A DNA stretch of 64,000 nucleotides from Lineus longissimus (lineage: Eukaryota; Nemertea; Pilidiophora; Heteronemertea; Lineidae). A program made the translations under genes and the position numbers. The stretch covers positions 15,318,501-15,382,500 of the forward strand of contig NC_088311.1 in assembly GCF_910592395.1 (NCBI RefSeq), in the 5' to 3' direction. The notes under the pieces were generated by a model that was given only the letters and a program-made list of their open reading frames with translations, made no database searches and was not told the origin of the DNA. Positions within the stretch are counted from its first letter, which is position 1, and the number at the start of each line of letters is the position of its first letter. Positions 11,901 through 21,726 of this stretch are shown here, piece by piece.

Positions 11901-12223
11901 ACCCAGATTCTCATGTTCATTACAGTGACCGATGCAAATACGAGTTGAGGCATGTTGATCGAAGAGTAGCTGCAAATGTTCCTAACCTGTTCTTTAAGTT
12001 GAAGAAACTGCAGATGAAGCAGATTACTGATAAAGTGTCATTAGCTGTGCGGCGTTGTCAGAGTAAAGGAAAATCATATACTGCTGAACAAATGTTGAAA
12101 GATGATGTACGATCCGAAATGGATCACCTAAATGAAGGCTATTTGATATTCAGAACCATCAGAAACTCCCCATCGTACCTTGAAAATAAGAACAAGAGGC
12201 CCAAAGGCCTGGCGCTCAGCTGA
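8981..12223 (+). CDS. Helentron polyprotein N-terminal half (2A peptide, protease, DUF6570-like), truncated
   Basis: An uninterrupted 1080-codon frame from ATG 8981; an in-frame GTG lies six bases upstream. Residues 1-119 end in DVESNPGP, a 2A ribosome-skipping motif (112-119). Next is a papain-like protease region with Cys144 (SAGKQCVANC) and Asp271/His273 (FDPHSR), an arrangement like OTU/C76 peptidases. Residues about 407-627 are lysine-rich repeats around YSAKELEKKQTV. Two CxxC pairs (about 663-710) precede a DUF6570-like region (about 727-853, LPVGGQKMVRGNVVNVP). An Asp run follows (about 900), then a Cys/His cluster (963-986). The homologous protein stops near IRNSPSYLENK (about 12190). 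The last residues, RPKGLALS, come from an inserted repeat. The continuation is at about 25856. The expected role is processing and support of the Helentron replicase. Confidence 0.85.
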   Translation: MVSLEQYRSAIGGYISIARKKSQPKPLHACGCSKRIRKSRKMYFEKCDDEIHTYNIWFDEITHTESALDVLREMAYYSSLQTTWDYYASCFTLEQLLLHIFYASNHLILSGDVESNPGPMNTVKGNFHQGDLGIFNIDSAGKQCVANCITSLLYTFIKSPSLWTSCDLDTILLHGDELYKSLGIAGYLAIDEIPSFIKFDDEHYFKVKPHGITKNVLITDRLNQSLIADDSIFITLSEAFDKLTPTGWSVFIIQSVAIALFCIENCYFLFDPHSRNAVGLVDTEGSSVLIPFHNRSLVNQFLTQYAVNLGLQVSDNQHVQMTLFKISSVTAKAFKLGQKRTMKEQVPIISSASYSTVHDAKKSRIIENVAECEQESSSLPRTTLTRNNGNYNRPQDSVIEDKQDKLSAYFTDQGKKAKEKKEKIQQYKKDYMKSYMQQKRSNNKEKAKELKKKQSVRCNPEYSAKELGKKQSMRDDPENRKKEKSQGKSSKRNRRTVPEYSAKELEKKQTVRKDPEYSAKELEKKQTVRKDPEYSAKELGKKQSMRDDPENRKKEKSQGKSSKRNRRTVPQYSAKELEKKQTVRKHPEYSAKELNRKQAKRDDTDFRNKEKEQGIASKRRRRCSPKYQAHEKKICSATKYGNNLDLNIEEFHRTIATGPMFVCSCCHQTWFKESVINVQKMRTECKQSQLLKECLTNYKSVNDCEWICRTCRDSIKKGTVPKLSVANYMGFVPKPPELDLHQLEERLISLRIPFMQMRELPVGGQKMVRGNVVNVPIDVCKTVQSLPRNLSNMETVPVKLRRKLQYKRNEFVENIRPTKVLKALKWLKEHGSVYKDADIEINGDWVDSLNDHQSGDLVEFIDQFHTRSTPFDENEPVPSSSQLTPGRKCKHPKSDNQSADDDDDDDDDDNFSEIDETERTTGNMDTMLDAPEVIEPQEYVFAPGEGQVPISLYHDNDAEYLSFPCIFCGERRPNPDSHVHYSDRCKYELRHVDRRVAANVPNLFFKLKKLQMKQITDKVSLAVRRCQSKGKSYTAEQMLKDDVRSEMDHLNEGYLIFRTIRNSPSYLENKNKRPKGLALS
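9314..9337 (+). other. 2A ribosome-skipping peptide
   Basis: Codes for DVESNPGP, matching the 2A consensus D(V/I)ExNPG-P, preceded by a leucine/isoleucine-rich stretch (LILSG). In known 2A peptides the G-P bond is not formed, so a 119-residue leader would be released from the protease-bearing downstream product. Inferred from the motif alone. Confidence 0.85.
10330..10790 (+). repeat. In-frame coding repeats in the Helentron polyprotein
   Basis: Units of 54-57 bp encode YSAKELEKKQTVRKDPE-like repeats, nested in a larger repeat of about 200 bp that also carries RKKEKSQGKSSKRNRR. Near-identical nucleotide copies (for example at 10475 and 10530) indicate recent tandem expansion. The product is strongly basic and probably unstructured or coiled. 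Confidence 0.85.
12191..12222 (+). mobile_element. 5' end of the AACAAGAGGCCC repeat family
   Basis: Starts AACAAGAGGCCCAAAGGCCT and matches the first 30 bases or so of the longer copies at 33840 and 55618, with the same CGCTCAGCTG after it. It lies exactly where similarity to the Helentron protein ends, so it marks the left junction of the inserted DNA. Beyond about 12225 I cannot match it to the other copies. Confidence 0.7.
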
Positions 12224-12360
12224 AATGGATAGGTGAAGGCAAGGGCCAAGTGTGTGTCGGTACCGTTATTATGAGGCAACATGAAGCTATAACGTCTAGC
12301 ACGCAGAAGTGCTGGTGCGAAGACCTTCTTGCTATATCAGTGCATGCTGAAGTACTGAGT

Positions 12361-12453
12361 TGACGTCACCCTGCTATATGACGTAAAGTCATTTCTATTG
12401 CCGTTGCAGCAGTGGGGTGTGTGATGACGTCAAGGAGTTGTGTGGTGACGTCA
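12361..12453. promoter_or_regulatory. Cluster of CRE-like TGACGTCA sites
   Basis: Three perfect palindromes TGACGTCA (12361-12368, 12425-12432, 12446-12453) plus a half site TGACGTAA at about 12379, within 93 bp. This is the CREB/ATF core. It could be a promoter or LTR remnant; no transcript start is evident. Confidence 0.45.
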
Positions 12454-12697
12454 AAGAGTGGAGTCCTTGTCTTCATGCAGCGTAGGTGGAACTACTAACA
12501 TGCACATGGACACAAGGTACATAATTATTACAGTGTATTTTGTGAGGTGGGGCCTGGTGCTTTACAATGGTCAAATGAACCGACTGTTGTCTGGACATTG
12601 ATGAAGTGGATGCAGCCAAATGTTTGGGACGGTCTTTTTTGTATGTGAAGAAAAGAAGATAAAGAGTTGGTTAACAAAATGAACTTTATTGGTGTGA

Positions 12698-12778
12698 CAG
12701 ATATTTGATGCCTTTCGGCAGATATTTGAAGCGCCTTGCGGCAGATATTTGTTGCCTTGCGGCAGATATTTGATAACG
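12698..12778. repeat. Short minisatellite, about 21 bp unit
   Basis: Four tandem units sharing GCAGATATTTG and then GCCTT(T/G)CG. The rest of 12460-13820 shows no gene. Confidence 0.7.
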
Positions 12779-13821
12779 CTCTCCGGGAATGGAAAGCAGT
12801 AAAACGAGTAAGCACACCTTACTCTGAATGTGGGAACAGCAAGTGCTTTCCTGGACTTGAAATGTGCCAACGACTCCTCTTGCAATAACCAACAAAGGTA
12901 AATCTGTAAAAAAAGAGAAGAGAAATTAACACTGACTGAATAAAAAAAGGTGACATAGACGGGGAAATGTACACCACCAGATACAGTCTGTGCTTGACCA
13001 GGCATCGGTCAGATGATATCCTGAACAAGGCATCTATGGAAGCAAATCCAGAAAGAGACTTAACCTTCGAAGGGCACACTTATTACTCAGTGAAAAGTCA
13101 GTTCTGTGGGCTGTTTTCCAATTCAAAATAAAAGTGTAACCTCTTTAAATTAGTCTCACAGACTGAACCATAACACTCAACAGCCAACCGTGCCCACATG
13201 ATGTGAGCCGAGAGCTGCAAGATGAGCGAGTGGTGTACTACATTTTGAAAATTGTCTATCGTCTACGACATGTGACAGAACAGGATCTAGTGGACTTAAT
13301 GATGAGGTACTATCAAATAAGGTGTCCATCAATTGAATCATGAGGGCCTGTTGAGTTATCCTCTTAGTAGGTACGCCGATGACGCCACGATCGCGTAGCG
13401 TCATTTACGCCACTCGATCGCGCGACCCAAATTCTGACCCCGTTTTGCATATTGATAGTTCATTGCCGTAATAGGAGTACGAATCGTACAGTACAGAAAT
13501 TAGCTCTGTATTCAATAGCCAATCAAAGACTAGCTCTACTGCCTCGTTTTCGAATTTTCATTCTAGCATTTTTGGTTCCGGAGAAAATTGAAGTTTGCAA
13601 TTGTCTTCACTTTCAGAGTCAAAATACAGACAGTTATAAGGTACCAATAACATTTTCCTTGCATCAGTTTGTTTATTATGTATATCTGTTTAGTATACTT
13701 TTGACCGCAACGAAATTGTACCAAGCGAAAAAATTTCTCACCGGGCGAAAAATAGTTAGACTGTGAATGTTGACGCCATCTTCAAAAATCCTAGATTTTC
13801 ACTTCAACAATAAAACAATTA

Positions 13822-16358
13822 TTGAGAAAGTTCCTGAAGTTTAGGAAACTAACTGAGACAAAGGAATTTGCAAGGTTTGAAAAACTGTGTAGTGAGAACT
13901 TTTTATGTGTACCAGTGACCCCTCATCGGATCGTTGTCCGAAGACAAATAGTACCCATTGATGCTCCAGGTCTAAGTTCAAGCTCTCCAGTTAAAACAAG
14001 GCGGACTGCTGCATGTGGCAATTGTAAAATACTTCGAAGGAACTTGCAAAATTGTATCCGGGAAAAAGATGCCCTGAAAACTAAAAAGAAGGAAGTGAGA
14101 AAGAAAAGAGGCAAGGACAGTGAACTAGCACCAAAGAGACTGAATGAAAAGCTGAAGAGGAAGAATAAAATCATTGCCAAACTAAAAGCCAAAATATTAG
14201 TTAAAAATAAAACACCATCATCGAACAACTTGACGAATGCAAAACGGAGGGTGAAGTAACACAAGCAGAAGGCTGTCATTGTCGAGACTGAAAAGAAGAG
14301 AGCTTCCCAAGCAGTAGCCAGTCAGGTCAGAGAGATAGAAACTGACTTACAAGACCAACTCCTGAGGAAAGAAGAGGAACTTGAAGATCTGAGGTCATCA
14401 ACCCCTTCTACAGAGACCAATGAATTTGCCAAGGATGGGAAAGCATACAATTTCAAGATGCGGATTATGGTCTACGAGTGCCTAATGTCAAATGTCCCTA
14501 CAGCCAACATTCCAGGACTAATTCTTTCATTAACAAAACAATTGGGATTTGATTTAGAAGCAAAGGACATACCGGTTCGCAGCACTGTTGAAAACATGAT
14601 TATTGAATTAGGGTTAATAAGTGATTTACAGGTGGCGCAGCTTATCTATAATGCACAGAATGTCACATTAGGCTTCGATGCCACAACCCAAGAGGGTATT
14701 CATGTCAATGCAATCAATACTACCAGTAAGGATGAGTGTTTAGTTGTTTCATTAGATCAGCTTCCAGGAGGTACAGCTGTTGACTATTCAACTCACGTAA
14801 CAGAATCGGTTGAACACCTGGCACGCGTTTTGTGTGATTTTGAACCAGAGAAGGATTACAGTGAAGTGAAAAAGAAACTCATATCGCATATTTCTAGTAC
14901 CATGACAGATCGCGCTGCAGCAAACCACGCTGCAATTAGGATAGTAAATGAGGCTTTTGGAAAAACCCTTCTAGAAGTAAATTGTCATTTACATCCCCTG
15001 GACACCATCGCCACGAAATGTCGCACCACATTGCTGTCCCTGGAGACAGAAAAGGGCAAGCTTTTAGGGTTTGGTTGCTTTGCGGAGAAGATAGTTCTTG
15101 CATTGAACAAAATGAGGTACAAAGATAGTAAGGGTGATCCTCATGGGTTCAGAGTCTTCCTTGCTGACTACAATTTGCCGCAATCACTAATAATCCGCTA
15201 CAGGGGTAACAGGTTGCACGTTCTGTTCAAACTAGCTGCAGTTTATGTGACACACTATGATGCAATCAAACTTTACCTTAAAACTAGATGTCTGAATAAT
15301 TCTACTCTTAAGACTGGTCTTCTTGCAGACTTAGCCACCCTGTAGCCTACCTCGAATTGAAAATCCTCGCCATTCTTGGTAAAGTGTTAACAGGACCATG
15401 GATGAAGCATTTCTATCGGGGACAGAATAAACAGATTCATCACATGGATGCATTCAATGAAGTGAAGGAGTGTTATGTGAAGGTAGAGTCTTTGAGAGCG
15501 CAGGAGGAAGTCAAACTGAGTGATTTCACTCATGACTTTTTTGGAGACAAGTTGGAGAAGGAGAAGGATCCCCTCATTTGGAGAGAGAATGTTAATGCAG
15601 GACAGTTTTCTAGTACCATGAAAGCTCTCTTAAACGCCATTCTTGTCATCAAGAGACAGTACAAGAACTACTGTGCTATGGAAGACACGGCTGAGAGAAG
15701 ACAGATCCTAGAGAGTGCAAGGACACATAACATTGACTCAGAGGAGGTGATGGGCATGTTTAGTGCCAATTTAGCCAGAGCCCCTCGTGCCACCCTCCTC
15801 TTTGTATCCTCTAAAATTCGCGCCATAAAAAACAAGACACTGAAGTTCATCGAGTCACAACCTGAGAAGGAAGCCATGGTTAAAAAGTCGATATTACTTG
15901 CTGCCCACCTCAAGAGAAAGACACAGAAGTCAATGGAAGATCTTCAGAAAGAACTGTCACGTCGCATTGCTTGTAAAATGCAGAAGGAGAGCACTGAACA
16001 AAGGAAAGTAGAGAAGACGATGCGAGATCTCATATCATCGAAAGACAAAGACCCTTCCTTGTATGCAGACGCCTTCCCTGCTCTTGATAAACCATCTTTA
16101 GATATACTTCTGGAGATCGCTTGTGGGGCTATTGTGGGGAGGAGAATGCTTCATAATTGGGCTGAGGCAGGATCCTTCACCGACAAAACCTACCATGCAA
16201 AAGTAGAGAAACTGAAAAAGACCACGAAAGGCGACGTTTACACAATTTGCTATTGGGAACTAGATGGAAATTATGAGGAGGACGGTGAAGATTCTAAGAT
16301 TCCGGTCTATGAATTGGCCACAGACTACATCTGTGGGGACCTACAGTTGCTGTCATAA
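13822..16358 (+). pseudogene. Transposase-like gene, superfamily not recognised
   Basis: One long reading frame with two lesions: an in-frame TAA at 14257-14259, with open reading resuming at once in the same frame, and a frameshift near 15336. The order is a basic, coiled N-terminus with a CxxC pair (CGNCKI), then a core containing LGFDATTQEGIHVNAI and TDRAAANHAA...VNCHLHPLDT, then a long helical C-terminus ending YICGDLQLLS. An Asp in GFDATT followed by a TDR...CHLHPLD block is reminiscent of RNase H-fold transposases, but I cannot assign a DDE triad with confidence. Its place inside the inserted block fits a decayed DNA transposon. No terminal repeats were found. A cellular gene is possible but less likely. 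Confidence 0.55.
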
Positions 16359-16895
16359 GTGAATTAGAAGGGGGTGAGTGAGTTCTTGCTCACCTCCAAA
16401 TTTGACAGGGATGTGTGCAAAGATAAAAAAGTTGCGACAATTTTTGTCAATTTTTTTACGCGCGCGGGCCTCAATTTCTATCATTGTTTTATTGACAAAA
16501 TGAGCGCTAATTGCAAAATGTTAATTAGCCATAACTTCCTTAAAATAAGCCCTATCAGGCTCATCTTGGTATTTTTGGAAAGCATTTTTAAAGCCCTTTC
16601 TAAAAATAACAGACTTAAAGCCATAAAAAAAGTTGAAATTTTCATTGTCCTGCCTACTCTTAGGCTATCGTTTTTGTCTTTGGTATGACTGCAGAATAGC
16701 CGGGACACCTGTGTATAAAAGATAGGGCAGTGTACATTTTGTACTGCGGGACAACAACACTGACTGAAAGTGACGCGTAGGAATCTTTTAACTCGTAAAA
16801 GTAGTTCGCCAGAAGTGCGCATGTCATGGGCAGTAGGTTGCTGGTCGCGGGTTGCGGGTAGATGGTGGATAAGCTTATGCAAGTCTGAAGTGTTG

Positions 16896-17100
16896 TTCGG
16901 TTGATGGTTGATGGTCGACAGTCGGTTTTAACTTGTATGCCGACTGTAAGGTAAGGTAGATGGTCTATCGTCGATACTACACTACAGTTTACTTGGAAGC
17001 ATCTACTCACGGACAGCACGGTCGATGGTCGACTGGTCTACCCTATAGTCCAACGTTCGATTGTGAGGTTATTGGCGGTTGATGGTCGATCGTCAATACT
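16896..17100. repeat. Left set of TGATGGTCGA motifs
   Basis: Four spaced copies of a G(T/G)(T/C)GATGGTC motif at about 16903-16920, 16956-16975, 17021-17034 and 17079-17094. The last, GTTGATGGTCGATCGTC, is the exact reverse complement of a motif repeated at 25690-25800. The spacing looks like subterminal binding sites of a DNA element. Confidence 0.5.
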
Positions 17101-17302
17101 TGGCTGGCTGTGCTGATTATCAGTATGCCGTAGCCTTAGTCTTAACTTTCCATTTTGATGGGGGTGCACCTACACGATAGGACCATGCATGCAGTAGACA
17201 TTCCCGTTGGCGTTTCGTTGCCATGGCCGAATCCGACTTGGTGATTACGCATACTCGGGTGCATACTTAGCGTGAATTCACTGAATACCTCCATGTGTTC
17301 AC

Positions 17303-17322
17303 CCATGGAGGTACCTCCATGG
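17303..17322. repeat. 20-bp perfect palindrome
   Basis: CCATGGAGGTACCTCCATGG. Each half equals the first ten bases of the terminal repeats of the MITE at 57505-58281. It may be two MITE ends fused after loss of the interior. Confidence 0.6.
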
Positions 17323-17770
17323 TTCACCTAATACTTGTGGATGACGTCCAAGATGTATGAATCAGTGAAATGCAGACCGCCGCCAGGAAAGTGTCAAACA
17401 GGAGAGAAGATACTTGAGAGTACCGGTGAAACATCTGTGGTTGGTTGTTCCCAATATTTCAGTGCCGTGTTTCCATACATTAAGCCTACAAAGCTAGAGA
17501 GACCACAACTTTTCAATAGGGGGAAATACAGAAAAACGTCTTAATCTTTATTTGTCTGTTCCTAAATAAAGAGCGGAACACTCAAAACTGGAAACATTCC
17601 AAGACATTTCACCGGTACGCTGTTTAAATCTGTTAATATATATACTAGTAGATCTATACCAAAAAAGATAAACACTGATGATACTATTTACATTGCTAGT
17701 TGTATTTCATGTCTTAGATTTGAAATTATTACATGTTTGTCAACTTTGCTATGGAATGAACACAAACAGA

Positions 17771-20700
17771 TCAGTCCTGGGTTTCATCGGGGGTAAGCTG
17801 GGATAGGATCATGTCCATGTTCTCGCGGTGAGGATGGTACTCCTTGCACATGTCCATAACCCTCTTTGTTATGTGGTCGACCTTATTAAAACCGACACGA
17901 TAAAGTTCATGGGAGATACGGTATGTTTTTAGCGGACCTACAGTTTCATCGTTGAAGGTGTCCGGGAACGGTTTCATGAACACCACCGTCTTGTATCGGT
18001 CCTCCGAGGTATAAAGGGAGCCGAAACCCTCATCAACCAGAGATTGCATGTCAACTGAAAAGTGGAAGACATTGTAATTAATTTATATTCATCTTTTCGA
18101 CTTGGTGGAGTAATTTTTCTTCATAGTAACCAAAAGTTCAACTTCACCATAATAATCTTCGCTGTAAAGGGACAAGTACAATGTAGGCAGTAAGTGAATG
18201 TGCTAAGTTTTTCTTTGAAATTGATGTCTTACTGTCTAACCATCATTTCCCATCTCACCATTCCATGAAATAAATAGCTGCAGCTCACCTTTAAGGTCGA
18301 TGACAACTGAACCCTTCACGTGGCGTTGTATCTCGGTAATAGTGACCAGTGGACCATTTATGCAAGTATCAATGCGTGTCTTTTCCCCCCCCTCCTCAAG
18401 GGTTCGACACCTTTACGACAATATACCCAATGCACTTCACCTAAGCTACGGCAGGAGTTCATTAGACACTTATGGAAAATCGTCAGGTTATCACTTGCTA
18501 TTATCCAATGATGTGGAAAGATTTCGACACCTAACCACCTTTTCCTAAGATGTTCGACATGCTATCACCTTTTTAGGTCAGAAATCACCAAAGATGTTCG
18601 ACCACCACAACTCGGCACTGCACTAGCAGCACAGCAGAGATAGGGTCGCAGGGGCTAAAAATCTAGGCCATTATATCGATAACCTCAGGGCTTCAGCGAG
18701 TCCTTGGTCTCCAAATCTTACGATGATATGATACAAAGAAAATGAAACACAAATTACCTGCAAAGTATGCCCGAAAGTATGCGAGAACACACGACACACG
18801 CGTTCACTACAACAGCATGAAAAGCGTGACAGCGTCGAAAAATTGCGTACCACGCATGCGCAAGGGGGAATCCCCAATCCGGCAAGATTACGACGATGAC
18901 CCCACCGGGTCTTCGCCAAGATTACGGCAAACAAAACACGGCTGATCCAATCTTGTCGTTAAGCTTTCGGCGCAATATCACAACGACCTCGCACTTCATC
19001 GCCAAGAATACGACAATTCCAGGAAGAAAATACCTCAAGCTTCGGCAGAGAAACGGCGCCGAATCTTGTCGACCCTTGAGGAGGGGGGGAAAAGATACGC
19101 ATTGATACTTGCATTAGTCGACAAATCGCCCGACACACCCGTTCCCGTCGTGTATTCACTTTCGCCAAACTAACCTTGTTCTCATCGGGCGGACCTTGAA
19201 TAGACTGATGAAGAGGAAATTTGATGACCGACTAAATACACATGCTACGATTGGAGCCCGCGTTTATGAATTTGAGATTTAACATTTAGAGTACGCGGGT
19301 ATATTCAATGAAAGTTAAATGGAGTATATTTCTTATTTTTTGAACTATGATATTAGGGATATTGTATGGATGATGTCAGTCTTGTCTAGATTTATTTTGA
19401 ATATAAAATTTTTGACTATATTGTCATTTGGGACTGTGGATTAATATGAACACTGATGAATATTGTCCATCAACACATACCTCCATCATATATGATCTTT
19501 GTTCGGTCACTGCTCCTAGTATAGCTCGGGCGAATTTCACGAACGACACATCTATCTCAGTTGGTATGTCTACAGGCACCTGTTTAATCTGGCAATCCAA
19601 CGTCGTGAGGAGAATGTGGAATAGGCAAGAGAGCCTTAGTAAGTGAATGATGTCTTTACTGGAGAAGTCTAAAGCGCTGGCCTGTCCAGGTTGTGTACCT
19701 GGAATGAGGAGGTTGATCGCTGCTGCTGCACCTTCGTCTGAAATGAAAAAAAAGGTTTATGATTAATTCATGATGATCTGGTTATAATTTATAATGATCA
19801 GGCTATAATGATGCGTATAGCGTACAGAATGATCCACCCAAAGATTGCTGTGTTGCCCACTAACTATGTTGTAGCCTATATTTAAAAATGGGTGACTCAT
19901 TTTCATACTACTTCAATTTTCGTCACAGGATGTCCTTTTACCAGGTTAAGCTAACAGAATGAAAATCATGTGAATTAGCGTGCCATAGTTAGGAAAGAGT
20001 ATATTTACCATCGCTATCAGACCTGTACATTTCATTTATAAGGGCACTTGCTTCATCATTGAGTTCGTCGAAGATCTGTTGACCTTGTCTATCAAGAGTG
20101 TACGTCACACCTTCTTTGTTGACGTGATATATCTCCTTGAATGTCGCGATGAAGTTTGAGACCCCCGAGTCCTTGAGTTTTCTCTGGTTACGTTTTATGT
20201 CGCATGATTTGTATCTCTTTGGTTTGCACACCATGAATAAAAACCTATCGAGGAAGCCATCGTTGCATGACGACATCTGCAATAGGTCGTTGAGGAATGG
20301 GACAGGTTGGATAGGAATAAAAACACACATGCTTGTGTTAGAAAACCCCCTCTCTCCTGACACGAGGTTAGTGCAATCTCCTTTGCCTCCCCACATTTTG
20401 CAGAAGAGTCCCCGTTCACCTTCACCTTTTGATTCTTTAAACCGAATTGCACTCATGATGTTTGTGCCTTCATCGGCAGTGATGATCCCGTACCCTTTGG
20501 CAAGCTTTTGGTGTGCTTGTAACCCGGCACTGGTGTATGTTTCCAGTTTTACGTTCAATGGTTCCTCGTCATCTTCTTTGAACGAGTCCAGTACAGATTC
20601 CAGGACCTTCCCAAAAACGATTGATTTACCACTGGAGGGGTCGCACATGTTGAAGATGTACGTGTTCAGCGTTGACGTCAGCCCATCTTCCATTAGGGGC

Positions 20701-20909
20701 ACTCGTGACTTTGGTCCTGCAAAGGTTCCTGTCAGGGTTAACAACGCAGGCATGACCATATTGATGTTACAGCACTCGGCTATATCAAAGACTTCCAGCC
20801 AGTCTAGCACCTCCTTCATGGGCATCTCATTCCATGGTATCTTCTTCGCCCATGTTTGACTATACACTCTTTTGACTTCTTCTCGTCGAATCGTTTTTTT
20901 GGAGGCCAT
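17771..20909 (-). pseudogene. DUF3987-type P-loop protein, multi-exon, one exon broken by a MITE
   Basis: Minus-strand exons are 20909-20009, 19737-19481, 19204-18289 (interrupted) and 18054-17771, all with GT-AG borders. The start, MASKKTIRREEV, lies directly after an acceptor. Exon 1 has a Walker A-like DPSSGKS (residues 90-96), an acidic TADEGT (145-149) and an arginine in GFLDRFL (222), as in DUF3987 ATPases known mostly from bacteria and their mobile elements. Exon 2 adds a helical region (DFSSKDIIHLLRLSC). Exons 3-4 encode QRHVKGSVVIDLK and then DMQSLVDEGFG, perhaps a winged helix. Exon 3 contains a 753-bp MITE. Leaving out the MITE and one TTA copy keeps phase 0 on entry and phase 1 on exit. 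The role is inferred to be DNA replication or helicase-like, probably of an element. Confidence 0.7.
18361..19113. mobile_element. 753-bp MITE with TTA target duplication inside an exon
   Basis: Inverted termini start TGCAAGTATCAATGCGT at the left (18361) and read CGCATTGATACTTGCA at the right (ending 19113). They continue through a G-rich run into TGTCGA(A/C)CCTTGAGG. TTA lies at 18358-18360 and 19114-19116. A 3-bp TWA duplication is usual for PIF/Harbinger elements. There is no transposase inside. On the minus strand its frames contain stops, so it breaks exon 3 of the DUF3987 gene. Confidence 0.85.
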
Positions 20910-21117
20910 CTGGAATAACATGAAATAAAAGTTGGTAAAAACCAGAAAACACTTAAACGTTGAGTAAAACAGAAAATGGATGTACCGCATTTGCGAATAA
21001 TATATGTGAACCATTAAAATAAAATTGAAAGAAAACCGAAAAATCGAAGTCATATTTTTCTTAAATTCAAATCAATCAAGGCATGTAGGTATACAGGTGG
21101 AGTACAGTTCGACTTAC

Positions 21118-21175
21118 CTTGATTGTTGCTCATTAAATGAATGAAACGTCCAGCTTTCCCGTCTCTTTATATACC
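21118..21175 (-). promoter_or_regulatory. TATA box and first exon of the DUF3987 gene
   Basis: Read on the minus strand, GTATATAAAG (21174-21165) is a good TATA box. About 30-50 bases on lies a short exon ending CAATCAAG at 21118, followed by GTAAGT. It contains an ATG (21133) whose short frame is not in phase with the exon at 20909, so translation from 20909 would follow an upstream start or an unseen exon. Confidence 0.45.
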
Positions 21176-21726
21176 CTGTGGTATGTTGGGCTTAAAGGCG
21201 CGTTGAGTTGGCGCCCCAGATTTAAATTCATAAATCCTGCTTATAGTCCACTCCAATTTCCATTTATTTTGGCGCTGTGAAAATACTTCTGTCTCTGTGA
21301 TAACATTACTGTAAGAACATGTGCTGTGTGAAAAAGAGATGGGCGCATAAAAAATATTGTGTATATATATATTCTTGGAAGAGGCATTAACTTTTGGGCA
21401 TGGCCATAAATGTCAAGTATATACTGGGTAACCTTTAAAAAAGTTTCGGGAAGTAAATAAGCAAACAAGTGGAACCGAAATCAGATCAGAGTGTTTCCGT
21501 ATTCAGGGCAGATTAAAGTTTGGTTTGGAGTTTGGGCCGATTCGAGTTAAGCAGCGATTGTCCAATGAATAAATTATGAGGACTATAAATTAAATAATGA
21601 CTTGCATGCTTTGCCCGTCTCATGCCGTTCAGAGGGGAACTTACAGTATTATATACATGACATATATATATTGTTGTTATACGTGTATATGTACAAACGA
21701 ATCGCCAATTAATCATACCGTTTGAG

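Noticed and set aside
18361-19113. The exonic MITE acting as an intron
   Set aside because: No suitable GT/AG pair at its edges would restore the frame when it is removed.
20137-20859. 240-codon plus-strand open frame
   Set aside because: Antisense to exon 1 of the DUF3987 gene, with no domain signal of its own.
20910-21053. N-terminal extension of the DUF3987 frame
   Set aside because: Phe/Tyr-rich and AT-rich, preceded by no start context, and it contains a good acceptor just before ATG 20909; it reads as intron.
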